Of a DNA stretch of 64,000 nucleotides, positions 51,049-59,807 are shown in pieces. Each line of letters begins with the position of its first letter. Within the stretch, counting starts at the first letter, position 1. Below the pieces are notes generated by a model. It did not search any database, had not been told where the DNA came from, and was given only the letters and a program-made list of their open reading frames with translations. The position numbers and the translations under genes were made by a program. The stretch is from Hyphomonas sp. UBA5111 (GTDB taxonomy: Bacteria > Pseudomonadota > Alphaproteobacteria > Caulobacterales > Hyphomonadaceae), in assembly GCA_002414505.1 (NCBI GenBank), contig DHZF01000157.1, positions 54,703 through 118,702 on the forward strand, read 5' to 3'.

Positions 51049-52982
51049 GCGACGATTTCGACTTCGTTCCTCGACTCGGGAAGATCAGGTCGCTGGGCAA
51101 GGCAAAGACCCAGCTGAAGCGGCTGAAACGTGTCGTCGCGAAGGGGCGGCTTGGAACGCGCGGCCGGCAGTCTCTGGCACCGGGAGCGGTGCGTCATGCA
51201 GGGCGTGGAAAAGTTCAGGCCGCCCTTGCACGCCATTGGTCAAACCAGCGGGCCCGGCGCGTAATCGTGAAGGTGTATATTGCGCGGGCGGGTCCAACCG
51301 GCATGGCGGGCTTTGCAAAGCATGTCGCCTACATCCGCCGAGAAGGTGCCGGGCGCGAGGGCGAGCGCGGAAAGCTCTATGACCGGAGTGTCGATGAGGT
51401 CGATGCAAAAGCGTTCAACGAACGGGCCGACGAGGACAGGCGGCAATTCCGGCTGATCGTCTCTCCCGAAGACGCCGAGCAGATGAAGGATCTGACACAG
51501 TTCACGCGGGAGTTCATGAGCCAGGTCGAGAAGGATCTCGGCCGCCGCCTCGACTGGGTTGCCGCCAATCATCACGACACGGCCCAACCTCATGTGCATA
51601 TTGTCATCAGGGGTGGCAATACCCGGAATGGAGAGCTGCTGATGGACCGCAAGTACATCACGCACGGATTTCGGGCGCGGGCGCAGGAGCTCGTAACGCT
51701 CGAGCTTGGCCAGCGGCGGCTGCGGGAAATGGCTGCGGCGAGGTCGAACGATGCCGAACGTGAGGCGCTTACGGCGATCGATCATGACATTGCGCGGTCG
51801 CTGACCGATGGTCGTTACACACCAGAGAGTGAACGCGGCGGATTATCGAGGTTCGATGGTGCGGTCGTTAAGCGGCGTCTGCGGTTTCTGAAAACGCTCG
51901 ACCTTGCGGCACGACACGAGAATGGCAGCTGGGCTATGCAAGACGGTTGGCAGGATACGCTGCGGGCCCTCGGCAGGCGCGGAGACATGGTTCGGTCGCT
52001 TGCCAATCTTGAGGGCCGGAAAATCGATGCGTCGCGTCTCCATGCCCTGCCCCGTGATTTGAGCTCCGCTGGCGAAATCCTGGGACGGCTGGCCGCCACC
52101 TTGCCGGGTGACGAATTGCGGAATGGAACAACGGCACTGATCGAAGGCCTCGATGGTCGGGTTTGGTCAGTAGAGATGACCGAACAGGAAGCGGGTCAAT
52201 TGCCGAAGGCGGGCGGCTTTTTGTCTGTGGCGCGCAAAGCCGTTGAACCGAAGCCTGCGGATCGGACGATTGCTGCGATCGCCGAGCGAAACGGCGGCGT
52301 GTATTCGGACGACTTGCACTCAGCAGTGGACCCGACTAGTTCACCGGCGTTCCGGCTTGCCCACAAACGACGGTTGGAAGCGCTGAGAAGGCTCGGTGTT
52401 GTCGACAGGAATACGGATGGGACGTGGTCTATCCCAGGCAAATTCGAGGAGCGCGCCCTTCAAGTTGAAGCGAGGAGTCAGACCCTCGCAATCAATGTTC
52501 GCTCCTGGCTACCTCTTGAAAAGCTGCCCGAGCGGCATGCAGAAACATGGCTTGATCGGATGGACACCGAGCTGCTGGAGGGCTCAGCGGGACCGTTTGC
52601 GGACGAACTCCGGAAATCGCTCAAGATCCGGAGGGCTTGGTTGCAGAGCAAAGGGTATGCGCTGGATCAAAATGGACAGCTGGCACGCGAAGACGCTGAG
52701 CGTCTCAGGAGAGAAGAATTTCAAACTGCGGTAGCGAGCGAAGTTAAGCGATTAAAATTACCGTACGACGATATCAAGATTGGCGAAAGTGTCCAAGGGA
52801 GGTACGCGCGCAACCTCGACCTCGCTCAGGGGCGCTTTGCAATAATTGTTTCAGATGATCACTTCACCTTGGTGCCCGTATCGGGGGGGCATATGAAGTT
52901 CTACGGTCATCACGTATCGCTTCTACGGTCTGAACACCGCATAGGTTGGAATCTTACGAACTATCGATCAGTTACTCGCTAA
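51045..52982 (+). CDS. VirD2-like relaxase with DUF3363 domain
   Basis: 645 residues from GTG 51045, chosen because it overlaps the traF stop and begins at the conserved SDDFDFVPRLGKIR. The relaxase part has KHVAYIRREG (putative catalytic Tyr near 96) and the metal-binding HHDTAQPHVHIVIRGG (about 176-191, motif III). DUF3363 follows, ending GRYARNLDLAQGRFAIIV. It nicks oriT and pilots the strand into the recipient. The extreme C-terminus (TNYRSVTR) departs from the family, and a cargo cassette starts 39 bp later, so the end may have been altered by insertion. Confidence 0.87.
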   Translation: MSDDFDFVPRLGKIRSLGKAKTQLKRLKRVVAKGRLGTRGRQSLAPGAVRHAGRGKVQAALARHWSNQRARRVIVKVYIARAGPTGMAGFAKHVAYIRREGAGREGERGKLYDRSVDEVDAKAFNERADEDRRQFRLIVSPEDAEQMKDLTQFTREFMSQVEKDLGRRLDWVAANHHDTAQPHVHIVIRGGNTRNGELLMDRKYITHGFRARAQELVTLELGQRRLREMAAARSNDAEREALTAIDHDIARSLTDGRYTPESERGGLSRFDGAVVKRRLRFLKTLDLAARHENGSWAMQDGWQDTLRALGRRGDMVRSLANLEGRKIDASRLHALPRDLSSAGEILGRLAATLPGDELRNGTTALIEGLDGRVWSVEMTEQEAGQLPKAGGFLSVARKAVEPKPADRTIAAIAERNGGVYSDDLHSAVDPTSSPAFRLAHKRRLEALRRLGVVDRNTDGTWSIPGKFEERALQVEARSQTLAINVRSWLPLEKLPERHAETWLDRMDTELLEGSAGPFADELRKSLKIRRAWLQSKGYALDQNGQLAREDAERLRREEFQTAVASEVKRLKLPYDDIKIGESVQGRYARNLDLAQGRFAIIVSDDHFTLVPVSGGHMKFYGHHVSLLRSEHRIGWNLTNYRSVTR

Positions 52983-53021
52983 TGCGGCAGCAGCACTCGA
53001 CCAAAATGGGCGGAGTACTGG

Positions 53022-53831
53022 TCAGCCGTTCGAGAAACTGTCGCGCAGAGGACAATACTTCATGGTGTTGCAGCACTTCACGCCGGTTGCGATCAGATCT
53101 TGAATGAACTTCTTCTCCCGCCTCCTTCGTTCATGCTCCAATATGACCAACCGCTCAATTATTGATCGGTTTGGACATTCCGCACGCAGGATATTCTTGT
53201 GCTGCCTGTGGCAACCATCAATACAAAGTTGAACATCACACGACTTTTTTTGAAGTGGGTGGTGCTTTCTCTTGCATCCTCGTGGGCAAGGTTCGCGCAC
53301 ATTCACAACCCGGGACTTGTCTTTCGTCAACCGCGGGAGAGTTCCAGCCAGCCAGCCGGAATGTCGGAAAATCGAATAGCGAATTTCCTCAAGCCAGCCG
53401 TCAGGCAGGGTGAGAGACTCCATAGCCAACTGTACCTCAGCGGCGTCCCCGTGGCAGAGTCCTCCATCAACAGGCCAAAGGCGGCGCTTTGAAGCGTAAT
53501 CCTGCCGCGCGAGGAACCATCTAAGTGCGCCCCACCATTCATTGGCTTGGTCATGATCGTAAATTTGAGCCGTTGAATTCAGAAAAAGGCAAAACGACGA
53601 ATTCGGATTTATATGCCTTTCTACACAACAAGCAGGCAACAAGGCATGTTGGGGATCTTCGCAAACTTGAATGCGTTTGGCGGCAACAAGTTCTATTTTC
53701 AGAGCATATTCACGTGTTGGAGCACCATCAATGCCGCATGGCTGACATTTCGTTTGGATAGCCTCGGGATCGACGGTCGATATGTAACTCCATGCTGGAT
53801 TGTTTGCAGCAAGGTATTCAAGGCTATTCAT
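53022..53831 (-). CDS. Cys-rich protein with E2-like (ubiquitin-conjugating-like) motif
   Basis: 269 residues. The N-terminal half has CCVERHINPNSSFCLFLN (68-85): His73, Asn75 and Cys81 follow the HxN...xxCL pattern of prokaryotic E2-like folds, where the cysteine carries a ubiquitin-like protein. Next come WWGALRWFLARQDYASKR and GLCHGDA. The C-terminal half (182-260) has C182, C186, C198, C203, C207, C219, C253, C254 and C260, likely zinc-binding. Its ATG overlaps the cyclase stop by 4 bp (ATGA), so both are made together. I know related Cys-rich proteins near bacterial E2 genes; the E2-like call itself is an inference from one motif. No E1 or JAB gene is adjacent. Confidence 0.6.
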   Translation of the reverse strand: MNSLEYLAANNPAWSYISTVDPEAIQTKCQPCGIDGAPTREYALKIELVAAKRIQVCEDPQHALLPACCVERHINPNSSFCLFLNSTAQIYDHDQANEWWGALRWFLARQDYASKRRLWPVDGGLCHGDAAEVQLAMESLTLPDGWLEEIRYSIFRHSGWLAGTLPRLTKDKSRVVNVREPCPRGCKRKHHPLQKKSCDVQLCIDGCHRQHKNILRAECPNRSIIERLVILEHERRRREKKFIQDLIATGVKCCNTMKYCPLRDSFSNG

Positions 53832-55408
53832 CTGTGAGTGCAGTGGGCTCGCGGCGGCTCTGTCCTGGCCGGCGTGTGTGACCGAAGATATGCTGGTGCC
53901 GCAGGTTCTGCACTAAAGTCAGAAAGTGCCGTAGCAACTTCAGAAAAAGAAATATCGGATGCAACGCCATCATCTCCAAACAGATCACGCAACTTCGCGG
54001 GAAGGTGTCGCATGGCAGTTGGCCCAAATTTGCTTTGGTTCCTTTCCTCGCAATCGGATTGCATCTGTTCGGACAAAGTTGTCGCAACACTGGATGCAAT
54101 TCTTACTGAGCGGATGCCTCGAATTCCAATACGAGTAACAGGTGTTTGGCCAACTTCCATTCCGATATTGAGTCCAAGCTGATCGACGCATTTCAACTCT
54201 TGCTGACAGAGCGAAAATGATGAGTGCAGCCCACCCGCACATTTTGCCCCACTCTCGACGGTAGCGCGCATGTCAGTATCTAGCTTCGTCCCCTCAGCTA
54301 GTACGCCGTGAATGCAATCACCAATGAACCTGACTTTCCGGCCTCCGAAATCGTGCTCGAACACGTTTTGCAGCTCTGCTCGAATGACAAACAGGGCTTT
54401 CACTGCGTCAGCAATCTCTCCAGCTGCTATGCAGCTGTCGATGTAAGCCGTGTAGCCTGAAATATCTGCATAAGTCGAAAGTAGCGCCATTCGAATGGAG
54501 TTGCTTGGCGACAAATCTTCAAACTTGATGTCACTCAGCGGCGGTTCTTTGTGGTGGAACGAAAACCTTGGGTCAGTGAAATCCATCGCTTCGCTTTTGC
54601 GGACTTCATCCTGCCATTCCGTAAGAATAGAACGAGGTAGACCTTCATCCGTGGTGAGCCTACTGCGTGAAACTTCCTGGAAATAATCTTCATTGAGTTG
54701 GTCGGAAAATACCAATTCACCCATTGGAGTGAGGCTCAGCATAGCGCGCACCCGGTCTGACAGGTAAATTCCAGGCTGGTCGCCATCGGCAAGCTTTGCG
54801 GCATGGTTTGCGGCACTTCCCAGAAAGAGCGGCTCCTGTTCAAGCGCCGTGCCATTGTTGATTGCGACGCAGCGCCCAATATCGACGCCAATTCTAAAAC
54901 GCGCTGTCAGGTTACTATTCGCAAGTGCCTTGTTCGCTTCATCAGCTACAGCCCGAAAGTCTCGAATGAAGTCGAATGCCTCGTCGAGTGTTTCCCGAGT
55001 GACGCCCGTGCCGGACCGATCAAGGACAACCGCGTGCATCCTCGATCCGTGGAAATCTATGCGTTGAGCGGGCGACCGCTCAGTCACACGATCACAGGCG
55101 CTGTAGTAAAGGTGAAGGAACCGTAGAGCTCGTTCATGACTGGCTTCAGTTTCGCGTCCTTCTGACAGTCGGTACTCATCATAGTTTGTGATCTTGATGT
55201 AAACCTGAACTGTGTCGACCGTGACCGCCGTACCTTTTGGCAGGTCAAACAGCGGTTGAGTAGTTCTGCCGCCATCTTCTACGAGTTTCTGCCTGCGGCG
55301 TTGATACTGAGGAAAATATTCGTCAGCAAACCGCCGAACTTCGACAGTCGGAGCATCATCTATTAGCGCCCGTATACGCGCGCGCGCCGCTTGTTCGTTC
55401 CAGGACAT
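53828..55408 (-). CDS. Tandem class III nucleotide cyclase (Pycsar PycC-like)
   Basis: 526 residues with two cyclase homology domains. The first (about 63-225) has GSAANHAAKLADGD, with the Asn of the transition-state site, but lacks both metal aspartates (YIKITNY, FHGSRMHAV). The second (about 308-450) has both: D315 in YADISGYTAY and D364 in FIGDCIHGV, but lacks the Asn-Arg pair (VRIASSV). Together they would make one composite active site, like C1/C2 of mammalian adenylyl cyclase. It would make a cyclic nucleotide; cCMP or cUMP is inferred from the neighbouring receptor-effector gene. GAGGTGA precedes the ATG at 55408. A+T content is above that of the transfer genes. Confidence 0.75.
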   Translation of the reverse strand: MSWNEQAARARIRALIDDAPTVEVRRFADEYFPQYQRRRQKLVEDGGRTTQPLFDLPKGTAVTVDTVQVYIKITNYDEYRLSEGRETEASHERALRFLHLYYSACDRVTERSPAQRIDFHGSRMHAVVLDRSGTGVTRETLDEAFDFIRDFRAVADEANKALANSNLTARFRIGVDIGRCVAINNGTALEQEPLFLGSAANHAAKLADGDQPGIYLSDRVRAMLSLTPMGELVFSDQLNEDYFQEVSRSRLTTDEGLPRSILTEWQDEVRKSEAMDFTDPRFSFHHKEPPLSDIKFEDLSPSNSIRMALLSTYADISGYTAYIDSCIAAGEIADAVKALFVIRAELQNVFEHDFGGRKVRFIGDCIHGVLAEGTKLDTDMRATVESGAKCAGGLHSSFSLCQQELKCVDQLGLNIGMEVGQTPVTRIGIRGIRSVRIASSVATTLSEQMQSDCEERNQSKFGPTAMRHLPAKLRDLFGDDGVASDISFSEVATALSDFSAEPAAPAYLRSHTPARTEPPRAHCTHR

Positions 55409-55473
55409 AGCCGATCACCTCTTCGCATTCTGCTGTGGCAATCTGCCATCAGCCCCAACTTCCGTGTATATTG

Positions 55474-55509
55474 CTATTAAATAGGATCATGCTATTTTAT
55501 GTCAATAGC
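55474..55509. promoter_or_regulatory. Paired palindromes in the divergent spacer, probable WYL-regulator operator
   Basis: CTATT-A-AATAG (55474-55484) is a perfect 11-bp palindrome; GCTATT (55491-55496) and AATAGC (55504-55509) form a second repeat with the same CTATT half-site. Both lie in the 144-bp spacer between the cyclase (minus) and WYL gene (plus), over AT-rich -10-like sequences, so one regulator could repress both directions. Confidence 0.6.
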
Positions 55510-55552
55510 TTCGAATCGCTTCTGAAGCCAATATTTGTGGGGTATCCAGGTT

Positions 55553-56431
55553 GTGACCAACAAAGATCCAAAAGCAGCCGTTCGGCGCCGCTTTATGTTC
55601 ATTGAATTCAATTTGTTGTGGGAACGAAGCATCGGCCGAAGGCGGCTACAGGAGCAGTTCGAGATTTCTCCTCAGCAGGCGACCAAAGACCTAAGCGGAT
55701 ACGCGGATACTTGCCCAGGCAACATGATCTACGACACTCGGCTGAAGACGTACGTACCATCTCCAAGATTTTGTCCCCAATTTATCGAAGGCGACGCTTC
55801 GGAATATTTACTTCAGCTCGAAATGTTGATCTTGGGCTACCGGGAACGCGATGAAGTTTGGATTGATATAGTGCCCACTGCGGACGCGGTTAGAATATCA
55901 TCACGACCAATCAAACGGGAAATACTGCGCTCAGTCTTGGACTCGATTCAAAGCAGAAGGCCTATAGCCGCCCGTTATGTATCGCTAAGTTCGGGGGCAG
56001 AAGCAGAGCGCCATCTGCAGCCACACGCAATGGCGACTGACGGCCATCGATGGCACATGCGTGCATTCGATATCGACAAAGAACGCTACTCAGATTTTGT
56101 GCTTTCCCGAGTGGAAACCATACGTACACTTAATCATCATCCGGCCAACGCGCCTAAAGATGAAGCGTGGAATACCTTTGTTCCGGTCATCCTAACAGTA
56201 GACGAAGAGCTCGAGGAACGTCAGCGGAACCGCCTCGAATATGAGTACAATATGATTGATGGCGAACTATGCTTGGAAGTTCGTCAAGCGATGCTCTTTT
56301 ACTATTTACGAAACTACGGTTTCAATCCTCGCCCAAGATCAGGAAGGGCGATAACTAATCTGAGCAGTTACAGTCTCAAACTAAAGAACATTGATGAGGT
56401 GACGGCGTGCTTGAACCGACGAAGCTCTTGA
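55553..56431 (+). CDS. WYL-domain transcription regulator (CapW/BrxR-like)
   Basis: 292 residues. An N-terminal winged helix (FIEFNLLWERSIGRRRLQEQ, then ISPQQATKDLSGY) is followed by a WYL domain (about 135-200: RRPIAARYVSLSSGAE, HLQPHAMATDGHRWHMRAFD) and the WCX-like C-terminus. CapW and BrxR have the same plan and repress CBASS or BREX genes until phage infection. The start is uncertain: GTG at 55553 or TTG at 55535. It is divergent from the cyclase and overlaps, or lies directly before, the membrane effector gene, so it probably controls the whole cassette. Confidence 0.8.
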   Translation: MTNKDPKAAVRRRFMFIEFNLLWERSIGRRRLQEQFEISPQQATKDLSGYADTCPGNMIYDTRLKTYVPSPRFCPQFIEGDASEYLLQLEMLILGYRERDEVWIDIVPTADAVRISSRPIKREILRSVLDSIQSRRPIAARYVSLSSGAEAERHLQPHAMATDGHRWHMRAFDIDKERYSDFVLSRVETIRTLNHHPANAPKDEAWNTFVPVILTVDEELEERQRNRLEYEYNMIDGELCLEVRQAMLFYYLRNYGFNPRPRSGRAITNLSSYSLKLKNIDEVTACLNRRSS

Positions 56432-56433
56432 AA

Positions 56434-57282
56434 ATGATCAGCATGAAGTCAAAAGCTGAGAACCCTACAGAGCTCGACAAAATCCAGCACGAGAGCCGGA
56501 TTAGGCGTGTATTAGCGAGCAATCGATTGGTGTCTGGTGACTCTGATCTCGTCGAAAACTTGTTTGATGAAGGGGCCTTCCAGCACTTTCGCAAAGGTAG
56601 CGAAATTATCACCCAAGGCTGCGCCGACAATCACGTCTACTTTCTGATTTCTGGAAAAGTAGATGTACTGATTAATGGATCAGTTCGAGACGAAAAAGCG
56701 GCCCCAGATACCGTCGGAGAATTAGCAGCTCATAAGCCATTCAAGCCCCGTACGGCCACTGTGCGCGCGGCCACGGACTTGGAAGTCCTTCGTGTCGAAT
56801 GCAAACAATTCGCATCTTTGGTCGATGGCGATTCAGAGATGGAACGCAGACTAGGCGACCTTACAGGTGAGATGCTTCATGCGCGCCTAGCAGATAATGT
56901 TGAGCCAAAAGGCAAGTTGTCCACCGATTGGGTGACCATGTCGGTCTTGGTCGGAGCTGGCTGCTGGTTAATTCTAGCTGTGATACTAAAAACTCAATTT
57001 GGTTTTTCGTTTGGCGTGTCAGCGCTTATCGGAGCTATCTTTGGAGCGATGGCCAGCATATTTCTATTGATGAATAATCCCAAGTTCTTTTACCGATCAA
57101 TGTTTCGCCTCACTCTATTGGCCGGATTGGGGTACGCCACTTTTGGCGGAATCGTAGTTGCTGGTGGCACCAGATTAGAAATCCTGCCAGGCACATCCGG
57201 TGACCTCGGTAGCTACATCATCACTCTGATTTTTGTCTTTCTGATCTGTATGCTCTGCGTTTGGAAAGATAAATCATCTTAG
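56434..57282 (+). CDS. Cyclic-nucleotide-binding membrane protein (PycTM-like effector)
   Basis: 282 residues from the ATG at 56434 (GTG at 56407, overlapping the WYL gene, is an alternative). The first 135 residues are a cyclic-nucleotide-binding domain: AFQHFRKGSEIITQG, VYFLISGKVDVLING and the phosphate cassette GELAAHKPFKPRTATVRAA. Four transmembrane helices follow (about 166-186, 194-213, 224-244, 259-277). In Pycsar systems a cNMP-binding membrane protein disrupts the inner membrane once the cyclase makes cCMP/cUMP. The pairing with a cyclase in the same cassette is the basis for the call. Confidence 0.75.
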   Translation: MISMKSKAENPTELDKIQHESRIRRVLASNRLVSGDSDLVENLFDEGAFQHFRKGSEIITQGCADNHVYFLISGKVDVLINGSVRDEKAAPDTVGELAAHKPFKPRTATVRAATDLEVLRVECKQFASLVDGDSEMERRLGDLTGEMLHARLADNVEPKGKLSTDWVTMSVLVGAGCWLILAVILKTQFGFSFGVSALIGAIFGAMASIFLLMNNPKFFYRSMFRLTLLAGLGYATFGGIVVAGGTRLEILPGTSGDLGSYIITLIFVFLICMLCVWKDKSS

Positions 57283-57293
57283 CTTGTGCCCAC

Positions 57294-57310
57294 CTCACCG
57301 TTCTGGTGAG
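57294..57310 (+). terminator. Weak hairpin after the effector gene
   Basis: CTCACC pairs with GGTGAG, loop GTTCT, 12 bp after the effector stop. A second small hairpin, TGAAGAG/CTCTTCA (57371-57394), lies further on. The remaining spacer up to traG has no gene. Confidence 0.4.
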
Positions 57311-57511
57311 TAGAGAAAAGCGGATCACCTAGCTTCTCGAATGTGATCGGAAAGCTGAGTTCATCCTAAATGAAGAGTTTTTGTTCCCTCTTCATCCCGC
57401 GAAATCCATCGGTTCGAAACGGCGAAAGAGAGTAACTTTTCAGCCTGTCGAACGAGAATTTTTTTCATCACTCCCACCAAGTTCCTCCTTGGCCAGTTTC
57501 TGCTGACGCTT

Positions 57512-59389
57512 TTGCTAATCACCTGTTCGGTGTGGATCGCGACGCAATGGGTGGCGGAGGTTCTTGACCATCAGCCTCGCTTGGGCGGTCCTTGGTTCGA
57601 ACTAGCGGGTCAGCCTGTCTACAAACCCTGGCGGCTGTTCCAGTGGTGGTATGCCTATGACGCTTATGCGCCGAATGTATTTGCGCGTGCGGGTTTGATT
57701 GCCTCGCTGGGGGGCATCGCCGGGATTGTGATGGCGATCATCGCGTCGCTCTGGCGGGCAAGACGCGAGAAGAACGCGACGACTTATGGCTCCGCGCGCT
57801 GGTCATCGGTTCGGGATGTCCGACTATCCGGCCTGCTTGGCTCGTCAGGTGTGGTGCTGGGACAGTTCAACGGACGCTATCTCCGGCACGCTGGCGCCGA
57901 GCACGTAATGGCCTTTGCGCCAACCCGGTCGGGCAAGGGTGTGGGCTTGGTGATCCCTACCCTTCTTTCCTGGACCGGCAATGCGATCATTCATGACATC
58001 AAAGGAGAGAACTGGGCACTGACATCGAATTGGCGATCGAGCTTCTCTCGCTGTGTCCGTTTCGATCCGACGGATTTGTCGAGCTCGCGGTTCAATCCAC
58101 TGCTGGAAGTGCGGCTCGGCGCGCACGAGGTTCGGGATGCGCAGAATGTGGCAGACATTCTGGTCGATCCGGATGGATCCCTCGAGCGGCGAAGTCATTG
58201 GGACAAGACGGCGCATTCACTGCTGGTTGGTGCAATCCTGCATGTTATCTACGCTGAAGATGATAAGTCGCTCGCGGGCGTGGCGACCCTGCTGTCCGAT
58301 CCGGCCCGGCCGATCGATGACACGCTGGAGCGAATGCTTGAGGCGAACCATCTGGGAAGCCGTGACCGGCCATTGACGCATCCGGTTGTGGCGGAAGCAG
58401 CGCGAGAACTCCTGAATAAGTCTGAGAATGAAAAGTCGTCGGTCGTGTCGACGGCGATCTCGTTCCTGGGGCTTTACCGCGACCCGGTCGTGCAGCGGGC
58501 GACATCCGGCTCGGATTGGCGGATCGAGGACCTGTTCCGGGGAGAGATTCCAGCATCGCTCTACCTAGTCGTTCCGCCGTCTGATCTCTCACGGACCAAG
58601 CCGTTGATGCGGTTGATCCTCAACCAGATTGCGCGCCGGCTTTGTGAAGAGTTGCCACATGGGCAGGACCGTCGGCAGACCCTGTTGTTGCTGGATGAAT
58701 TCCCGGCGCTCGGACGGCTGGACTTCTTCGAGAGTTCGCTGGCCTTCATGGCTGGGTATGGGATCCGTGCCTTCCTGATTGCCCAGTCCCTGAACCAGGT
58801 CGAGAAGGCCTATGGGCAGAACAATTCGATCCTCGACAATTGCCATGTCCGGATCGCCTTCGCGACGAATGACGAGCGCACGGCCAAGCGTATTTCCGAC
58901 ATGCTTGGCACCACGACGGAGCAGCGAAACCAGAAGAACTATACGGGACATCGGCTCGCGCCCTGGCTCAGTCATGTCATGGTCTCACAGCAGGAAACTC
59001 AGCGTCCGCTTCTGACGCCTGGCGAAGTAATGCAGATGCCGGCCGATGATGCGCTGATCTTTCTGGCGAGCCATCCGCCGATCCGCGCAAAGAAACTCCG
59101 CTACTATGAAGATAGGAATTTCATCGAGCGGGTTGGTGCACTGCCGATTGCTGCTGCCGATGCGGATACGTCTCGGCTGAGCGGCTATCACCGATCTGGA
59201 GTGTCGCACGCTGACGGGGAGTCAGGCGGGCTGACGCGATCGATTGGCCCTGACATCGGCGATGAGGATGAGATCTCGCAGGATATTGCGACGGATGAAG
59301 AGCACGCGCCGCAGCAGCGCGGCAGCATTCAGGACCAGATCGCGCGCTATTACCTTCAAGTCCAGGAAAATGGCGGACGGGAGCTTTAG
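57512..59389 (+). CDS. traG: Type IV coupling protein TraG/VirD4
   Basis: At least 625 residues. An inner-membrane ATPase that links the relaxosome to the secretion channel. Two N-terminal helices, Walker A (APTRSGKGV, about 136-144) and Walker B (LLLLDEFPALGR) are present. The homologous frame continues upstream as ITPTKFLLGQFLLTLL from about 57467, where family members begin with M-x-PTK, but here that codon is ATC and no ATG or GTG exists in frame back to the stop at 57371. TTG at 57512 is the first standard start and would remove most of the first helix. ATC/ATT initiation or impaired expression are the alternatives. Confidence 0.87.
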   Translation: MLITCSVWIATQWVAEVLDHQPRLGGPWFELAGQPVYKPWRLFQWWYAYDAYAPNVFARAGLIASLGGIAGIVMAIIASLWRARREKNATTYGSARWSSVRDVRLSGLLGSSGVVLGQFNGRYLRHAGAEHVMAFAPTRSGKGVGLVIPTLLSWTGNAIIHDIKGENWALTSNWRSSFSRCVRFDPTDLSSSRFNPLLEVRLGAHEVRDAQNVADILVDPDGSLERRSHWDKTAHSLLVGAILHVIYAEDDKSLAGVATLLSDPARPIDDTLERMLEANHLGSRDRPLTHPVVAEAARELLNKSENEKSSVVSTAISFLGLYRDPVVQRATSGSDWRIEDLFRGEIPASLYLVVPPSDLSRTKPLMRLILNQIARRLCEELPHGQDRRQTLLLLDEFPALGRLDFFESSLAFMAGYGIRAFLIAQSLNQVEKAYGQNNSILDNCHVRIAFATNDERTAKRISDMLGTTTEQRNQKNYTGHRLAPWLSHVMVSQQETQRPLLTPGEVMQMPADDALIFLASHPPIRAKKLRYYEDRNFIERVGALPIAAADADTSRLSGYHRSGVSHADGESGGLTRSIGPDIGDEDEISQDIATDEEHAPQQRGSIQDQIARYYLQVQENGGREL

Positions 59390-59392
59390 GGT

Positions 59393-59770
59393 ATGCCACG
59401 CAATCCCAGACTTCATATCCGCGTGTCAGAGGCGAACCATCGCAAAGTGAAGCAGTTCTCTGCCGAACATGGTGTCCACGTCGGCACGCTGGTCGACGAA
59501 GCTTTGACCCTGTTGTTTACACCGCCTGAAGACCGGCCCGATGCGGCGATTATTCAGCGGCTGGAACGAGTCGAAGATCAGATCGAGAAACTAGAGACAG
59601 GCATCGCCTTTCAAACAGACATGCTAATCGAGTTCATTTTCGAATGGTTGAGACAGCGGCCGGGCAAGAACCCGCTCGAAACACAGGCAGATGCGGCGCG
59701 GGCTCGAACTGAGTTAGAGGCGCTGACCAAGCGGGTTGTCGACCGCTCCAATCCGCACATCTGGAACTAA
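59393..59770 (+). CDS. CopG-like ribbon-helix-helix protein of the transfer region
   Basis: 125 residues. The N-terminal RLHIRVSEANHRKVKQFSAE, then VGTLVDEALTLLF, is a ribbon-helix-helix-like fold; a coiled-coil (IIQRLERVEDQIEKLETG) and a helical end follow. This gene stands between traG and trbB in many Trb-type elements and may regulate the trb operon. It begins 3 bp after traG. In this element the expected short link to trbB is broken by a 1.9-kb insertion on the other strand. Confidence 0.78.
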   Translation: MPRNPRLHIRVSEANHRKVKQFSAEHGVHVGTLVDEALTLLFTPPEDRPDAAIIQRLERVEDQIEKLETGIAFQTDMLIEFIFEWLRQRPGKNPLETQADAARARTELEALTKRVVDRSNPHIWN

Positions 59771-59807
59771 GGATCGAAGCTTAGTTATCCTCCGCAAAAT
59801 AGCAGCA

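Noticed and set aside
52970-57437. AGTTACTC and GAGTAACT at the two edges of the defence cassette as terminal inverted repeats
   Set aside because: Eight-base matches between two windows of about 100 bases are likely by chance, and no transposase is present.
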